This document shows positions 60,899-64,000 of a DNA stretch of 64,000 bases, piece by piece. Both the position numbers and the translations under genes were made by a program. This DNA comes from Zychaea mexicana (Eukaryota > Mucoromycota > Mucoromycetes > Mucorales > Lichtheimiaceae): NCBI RefSeq assembly GCF_025766255.1, contig NW_026516839.1:1-64000 (forward strand), given 5' to 3'. How positions within the stretch are numbered: position 1 is the first letter of the stretch; every line of letters begins with the position of its first letter. The notes below the pieces were generated by a model. That model saw only the letters and a program-made list of their open reading frames with translations. It was not told the origin of the DNA and did no database searches.

Positions 60899-61351
60899 CT
60901 ACGAGGTCTTGTCCAAGGCAGGAGTGGCGCGGATAGTGATGTCGTTGGTGAAAGAAACACCTTCTTCAATTACACGTTGACGTTCCGAGTCATGTTTCAG
61001 GTTGAATTCGAAGATGACCCGTTTGCCTTCACGGTGGATAAGGATACCATAGTTATCAGGGAATTCGGTCATGAGAGTGGCAACCACATCGGCAGTGGTG
61101 CCAGGAACAGGACTAACATCGAAGAGAACGCTGCCTTTACTGCGACCAATACGCCAAATACGAGAGTAGTAAGTGGTCGCTGGCTGGTCCGAGGAGGGTG
61201 AGACCCGATGAGCGTGAACCAAGGAAACCCTCTCGGGTTGAGCGACCTTGGCCCATGTTATGACTGTGGGGGAGGAGGGGTAGATAGGTGGTGGATGAGT
61301 GATGCCCGTGGAGCGGTCGGGCTGTTTCTGGTGAGAATCGGAAAGAGCCAT
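60899..61351 (-). pseudogene. LINE retrotransposon ORF1 (gag-like) fragment
   Basis: Starts at ATG 61,351 (MALSDSHQKQPDRSTG) and reads 150 codons to a TAG at 60899-60901. It resembles the N-terminal part of ORF1 proteins of LINE elements common in Mucoromycota: a Pro/Ser-rich head, then YYSRIWRIGRSKGSVLFD, TLMTEFPDNYGILIHRE and KRVIFEFNLKHDSERQRV. After the stop the same frame continues VKKLRLSHLPGS, which fits the next conserved step of that family, and then diverges near 60,865. So it is both stopped and truncated; no reverse transcriptase or Cys-knuckle part follows. Confidence 0.55.
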
Positions 61352-61645
61352 GACTGTAATTTTTTTGGCGGGGTTAAAGCTACTGGGGTAGACTCTCATC
61401 CAATGATATTAAAAGTTAAGCAACTGCTCTCTGGGTGCAAAGTGTGAGGGTAGCCAATGAGATAACAAGTTAACAGGGGTTGTTACATGTGCCGATATCT
61501 TGTGTTGCCCCTATGTAGCGCTTATGTGTGGGTATATCAGTTGGCGTTTTGATTGTTCCTGTCAACCATTGCACTTTTACACTGGTCTTTCGTCTTGTAT
61601 TTTTTTCCCACTCTATCACCTCCTCCATAACGTATTTGACAAAAA
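61352..61645. other. Spacer between element remnants
   Basis: Nothing recognised in this short stretch. Confidence 0.4.
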
Positions 61646-61980
61646 ATGGGTGATCCTACTTCTCGGTCAGATGGAAAACGTCGTCGCAGTAGACCTCTAG
61701 GTAGCAAAAATAAAAAGCAGAAATCCTCCTTGGCTCGCACTCGCGGTCAGACGAGCTTGATGCAATATCTACCTTTCTTCAGAACAACGCGGCACAACAA
61801 GCGCTGAGGCCACAGCCTCACCACCCGATATCAGTGAGCAACCAAGCTGTGAAGTTTCCTCCCAAGAGGTTGTATCCGGAAAGGGCCACCACATACATAT
61901 ACTTATTGTATCGATTATATAGGCTCGTGTGGATGACGATTACTATACTTTAAAGGACTTGATCGACGAATTAGAGGAAG
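61646..61980 (+). pseudogene. AT-hook-like transposase N-terminus, broken
   Basis: ATG 61,646 opens a 53-residue frame: MGDPTSRSDGKRRRSRPLGSKNKK then SSLARTRGQTSLMQYLPFF, stopping at 61,807. The RRRSRPLGSKNKK block is AT-hook-like. A second frame goes on without a stop (GTTSAEATASPPDISEQPS) to about 61,873, and an acidic piece ARVDDDYYTLKDLIDELEEE follows a TATAG at about 61,922. Together this looks like the start of a transposase or element-encoded DNA-binding protein with a frameshift, cut off at about 61,985. No catalytic domain follows. Confidence 0.4.
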
Positions 61981-62008
61981 AAAATCATACTAGGGGGTTT
62001 CAAACTCC

Positions 62009-62098
62009 TGGCCAGCTGGCCAATTTTCGCCAGATAGACCCAATATTGCCGGATAGAACCAAATTTTGCCAGCTGGGATCGAGTTTCACCAGATAGGC
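62009..62098. repeat. Degenerate ~20-bp tandem units with a 14-bp palindrome
   Basis: Starts with the perfect palindrome TGGCCAGCTGGCCA (62009-62022). Then about four related units follow: CCAATTTTCGCCAGATAGAC, CCAATATTGCCGGATAGAAC, CAAATTTTGCCAGCTGGGAT and GAGTTTCACCAGATAGG. Directly upstream of the Myb-like gene, so possibly a promoter-proximal binding array or the remains of an element end. Confidence 0.7.
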
Positions 62099-62142
62099 TG
62101 TACAGAACACACATACACTTCTTTTTTTCTATTCTAATCAAC

Positions 62143-63405
62143 ATGACTACACCCAAATCTACCTCTTCCATCTCCAAACCTGCAATGAGAAGAACCAGCT
62201 CTGTGAATGCAACTGGGAAAAGAAAAAGAAACGCTGACAGTGGCAACTTGACAGCTGGAAGTAGCTCCAATGCACCTGTTGCCCCTGCAGCCAAACGCAG
62301 GGTTCGCGTTGCCGCAACTAATCCCACCGATGTGGTGTCCGATTCGCGCGATGTCTCTGGAATTGAAGAAGAGAATCAAGACCTTGAAGAAGAAGAAGAG
62401 AAAGAAAGCGAAGGTGAAACAGAAGACGAAGGAGAGACGGGTAGTAATGCACAAGGCCAAGAAAAACCTATTGCTTACAAGCGCACAACCAAAGAGCACT
62501 ACGAAGCAATGGTTGATTGGCTTGAGAAACCGGGGAACTTTGACCTAGTGACAGGTAATGCTGCTAAAGGCAAGCCGGTTGGTGGTAAGAAGTTGAAGCC
62601 CAAAACCGGATTTGAACTTCTCGCGGGATATGTCAACAAACATGTCAATATCCCCAACCATCTTCAACTTTGGACTAGAAAATCGGCCAAAGGCCGGTTC
62701 TCAACTTTTAAAGACAAGTATAAGGCAGAAGAAAGAGCATCGAGAAATGCCACAGGATATGGTCTTGAGCCAAAGCACATCAAGGCCGGATTAAAGACGA
62801 TTGATGAGCGCAAGGAGTACGAATGTCCTTGCTTTGCGCAGATGGATGCTTTGTTTGGCAAGAAGCATAACGTCAATCCGATCCTTGTGAGAGAGTTTGG
62901 TGGCGTCTCAGCATCTACCTTGGTACCTGAAACCTCGACCGTTCCAGGTACACCAGCTTTCGAACAAGAAGATAACGAGCCCGAACGAAGTTATAGACTG
63001 CAGCCAGAGGATCTCGATCAAATCTTGCAGGACATGGATGATTTCGCCAATCGTACACCAAGTCCTGTCTCGAGTCTGACGCGCAGACAATCGCGTGCTC
63101 TTTCGACCTCTGCTCCTGCGCTTGCTCCTTCTCGAGAATCATCGCTTCCCATGTCAGAAGAAGAAGAAGATGATGAGCCCCTAAAACGCACTATAAAACG
63201 GGACTTTGCAGCCACCTACGCCGAAACGGAACGAGAGCATTTGAAGCTTGAAAAGAGGCGTCTCCAGTTGGAAAATGAGAAACTTTCAATGGAGAGAGCT
63301 CATTTGCAAGCTCGTCTCGATTTCGACTGGGACAAATTGAAGCTTACTTCAATTGCGACATTATGGCCAACAAAAATGAGCGCGAAAAATGTAAAGTCAA
63401 CATAA
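62143..63405 (+). CDS. Myb/SANT-like DNA-binding protein, probably element-associated
   Basis: Uninterrupted 420-residue frame. Residues 1-110 are basic Ser/Ala-rich with nuclear-localisation-like KRKRN and KRRVRV, then an acidic Glu run. Residues 115-210 resemble the Myb/SANT-like domain seen in transposon-linked fungal proteins: KRTTKEHYEAMVDWLEKPGN, LAGYVNKHVN and WTRKSAKGRFSTFKDKYKAE. A Cys pair lies in YECPCFAQMDALFG. After a disordered Ser/Pro part comes a coiled coil (EREHLKLEKRRLQLENEKLS to about residue 400). The last 20 codons overlap, in another frame, the start of the nuclease-like copy B (63,363). The same-strand order and overlap hint that both belong to one element or once formed one protein. 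Confidence 0.65.
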   Translation: MTTPKSTSSISKPAMRRTSSVNATGKRKRNADSGNLTAGSSSNAPVAPAAKRRVRVAATNPTDVVSDSRDVSGIEEENQDLEEEEEKESEGETEDEGETGSNAQGQEKPIAYKRTTKEHYEAMVDWLEKPGNFDLVTGNAAKGKPVGGKKLKPKTGFELLAGYVNKHVNIPNHLQLWTRKSAKGRFSTFKDKYKAEERASRNATGYGLEPKHIKAGLKTIDERKEYECPCFAQMDALFGKKHNVNPILVREFGGVSASTLVPETSTVPGTPAFEQEDNEPERSYRLQPEDLDQILQDMDDFANRTPSPVSSLTRRQSRALSTSAPALAPSRESSLPMSEEEEDDEPLKRTIKRDFAATYAETEREHLKLEKRRLQLENEKLSMERAHLQARLDFDWDKLKLTSIATLWPTKMSAKNVKST

Positions 63406-64000
63406 CAATTAGTTGCTAAGTAACCTAAACAGTACCCTTTTTTCTTTAGGCTTCTTAAAATATGCCAGTCAAGAAGAAGGAGCGATCTCTCTGAAAGCGT
63501 TTTTTCAATACGATTTTGACAGTGCTGCGCACCTTAGCAAAGACATTGAAGATATCAAATCAAGTTGGCTTATGATTTTTAATAAATACGTTACGAGCAA
63601 CAACATACAGGTAAGAGCCTTTTCTTATATACTTGAGAGATATTATTAGTGATTTTTAACCAAACTATACACATAGAATTTCAGCAAAGCTCAACCAGAC
63701 TGGTATGAGTTGTTGAGAACGGTAAATCATGATATTGCATGAGAGGGTGTAAAAAGCCTAGCTAGTTTATACTAACGTTTTGTCATCCACCTAAACTAAA
63801 CTAGATCAAAGAAAAAGAAAAAGGAAAGGTATAAACACTCAAAACTGGAGGTTATGTTCTATTTATTTGGTTGTTATTGATGTTTCCTTTTTCTTAGACT
63901 GTCATTGCCGTGAAACGAAGTAGAGAAAGTGCAACCGCAAGTGCAAGCAGCTCGCACTCTGAAATCGAGGGGAAACGCTCAGGCCCTGTTCCCACAGCAG
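63363..64000 (+). CDS. PD-(D/E)XK-nuclease-like gene family, copy B (runs off the window)
   Basis: Exons 63363-63390, 63450-63610, 63677-63721 and 63898 to the right edge join in phase with GT-AG introns. Translation starts MANKNEREKCFLKYASQEEG, then FFQYDFDSAAHLSKDIEDI, KSSWLMIFNKYV, FSKAQPDWYELLRT and a basic NLS-like VKRSRES followed by a Ser/Ala tract. It aligns exon for exon with copy A, whose matching exons are broken, so copy B looks like the intact version. The nuclease core itself lies beyond the window; the family label is taken from copy A. Upstream frame (EAYFNCDIM before the ATG) is also open, so the start may lie further left. Confidence 0.6.

Noticed and set aside
1..64000. CRISPR arrays, tRNA and rRNA genes
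   Set aside because: Looked for spaced repeats, tRNA B-box-like GGTTCGAATC words and rRNA blocks; none convincing. The genome is clearly eukaryotic, so a CRISPR array is not expected.

Overview
The window comes from a filamentous fungus, most likely a member of Mucoromycota (Mucorales-like). This is an inference from the dense short introns, the set of conserved eukaryotic genes, and the transposon families at the right-hand side. Coordinates of multi-exon genes were assembled by hand from splice sites. Most of the finished models join to an exact multiple of three bases, which is the main internal check on them.

Region 1 (1-43.3 kb) is gene-dense host sequence. In order it holds the 3' part of the DEAD-box helicase DHH1 (+), a 14-exon mitochondrial radical-SAM HemW/RSAD1-like gene (+), the ER thiol oxidase ERO1 (-), a 16-exon MFS drug/polyol-type transporter (+), a ZFAND1/Cuz1 protein with two AN1 fingers and a ubiquitin-like tail (-), mitochondrial ribosomal protein bL28m (-), a poorly resolved locus with in-frame TAA codons (14.65-15.8 kb), a type II membrane protein of unknown function (-), a decayed or unresolved locus (18.5-20.1 kb), the translation-initiation helicase DHX29 (+, 20 exons), a Ser-rich single-pass cell-surface protein (-), a 2-phosphoglycerate-kinase-like P-loop protein (-), a low-complexity single-pass membrane protein (+), an AAAP amino-acid transporter (-), a secreted subtilase with a PA domain (+, 17 exons) and the nuclear-export WD40 protein RAE1/GLE2 (+). 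The themes are RNA metabolism (DHH1, DHX29, RAE1), secretory-pathway redox and proteolysis (ERO1, subtilase), and membrane transport.

Region 2 (43.9-64 kb) is a mobile-element island with few host genes. A Mutator-like element (44,593-48,599) with 101-bp terminal inverted repeats and a 9-bp target-site duplication carries a frameshifted MULE transposase, a SWIM finger and an OTU cysteine-protease domain. It sits in the last codons of a host reading frame. Next come two diverged copies of a PD-(D/E)XK-nuclease-like gene family (51.5-53.8 kb, decayed; 63.36 kb to the window edge, intact as far as seen), an AT-rich two-ORF element with a chromodomain protein and a DDE transposase fragment, a Plavaka/CACTA-like transposase broken by two in-frame TAA codons, a LINE ORF1 remnant, an AT-hook-like transposase N-terminus, and a Myb/SANT-like DNA-binding protein directly upstream of the second nuclease copy.

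Three introns in the host genes appear to be GC-AG, all with a GCAAGT donor. No tRNA, rRNA or CRISPR array was recognised.
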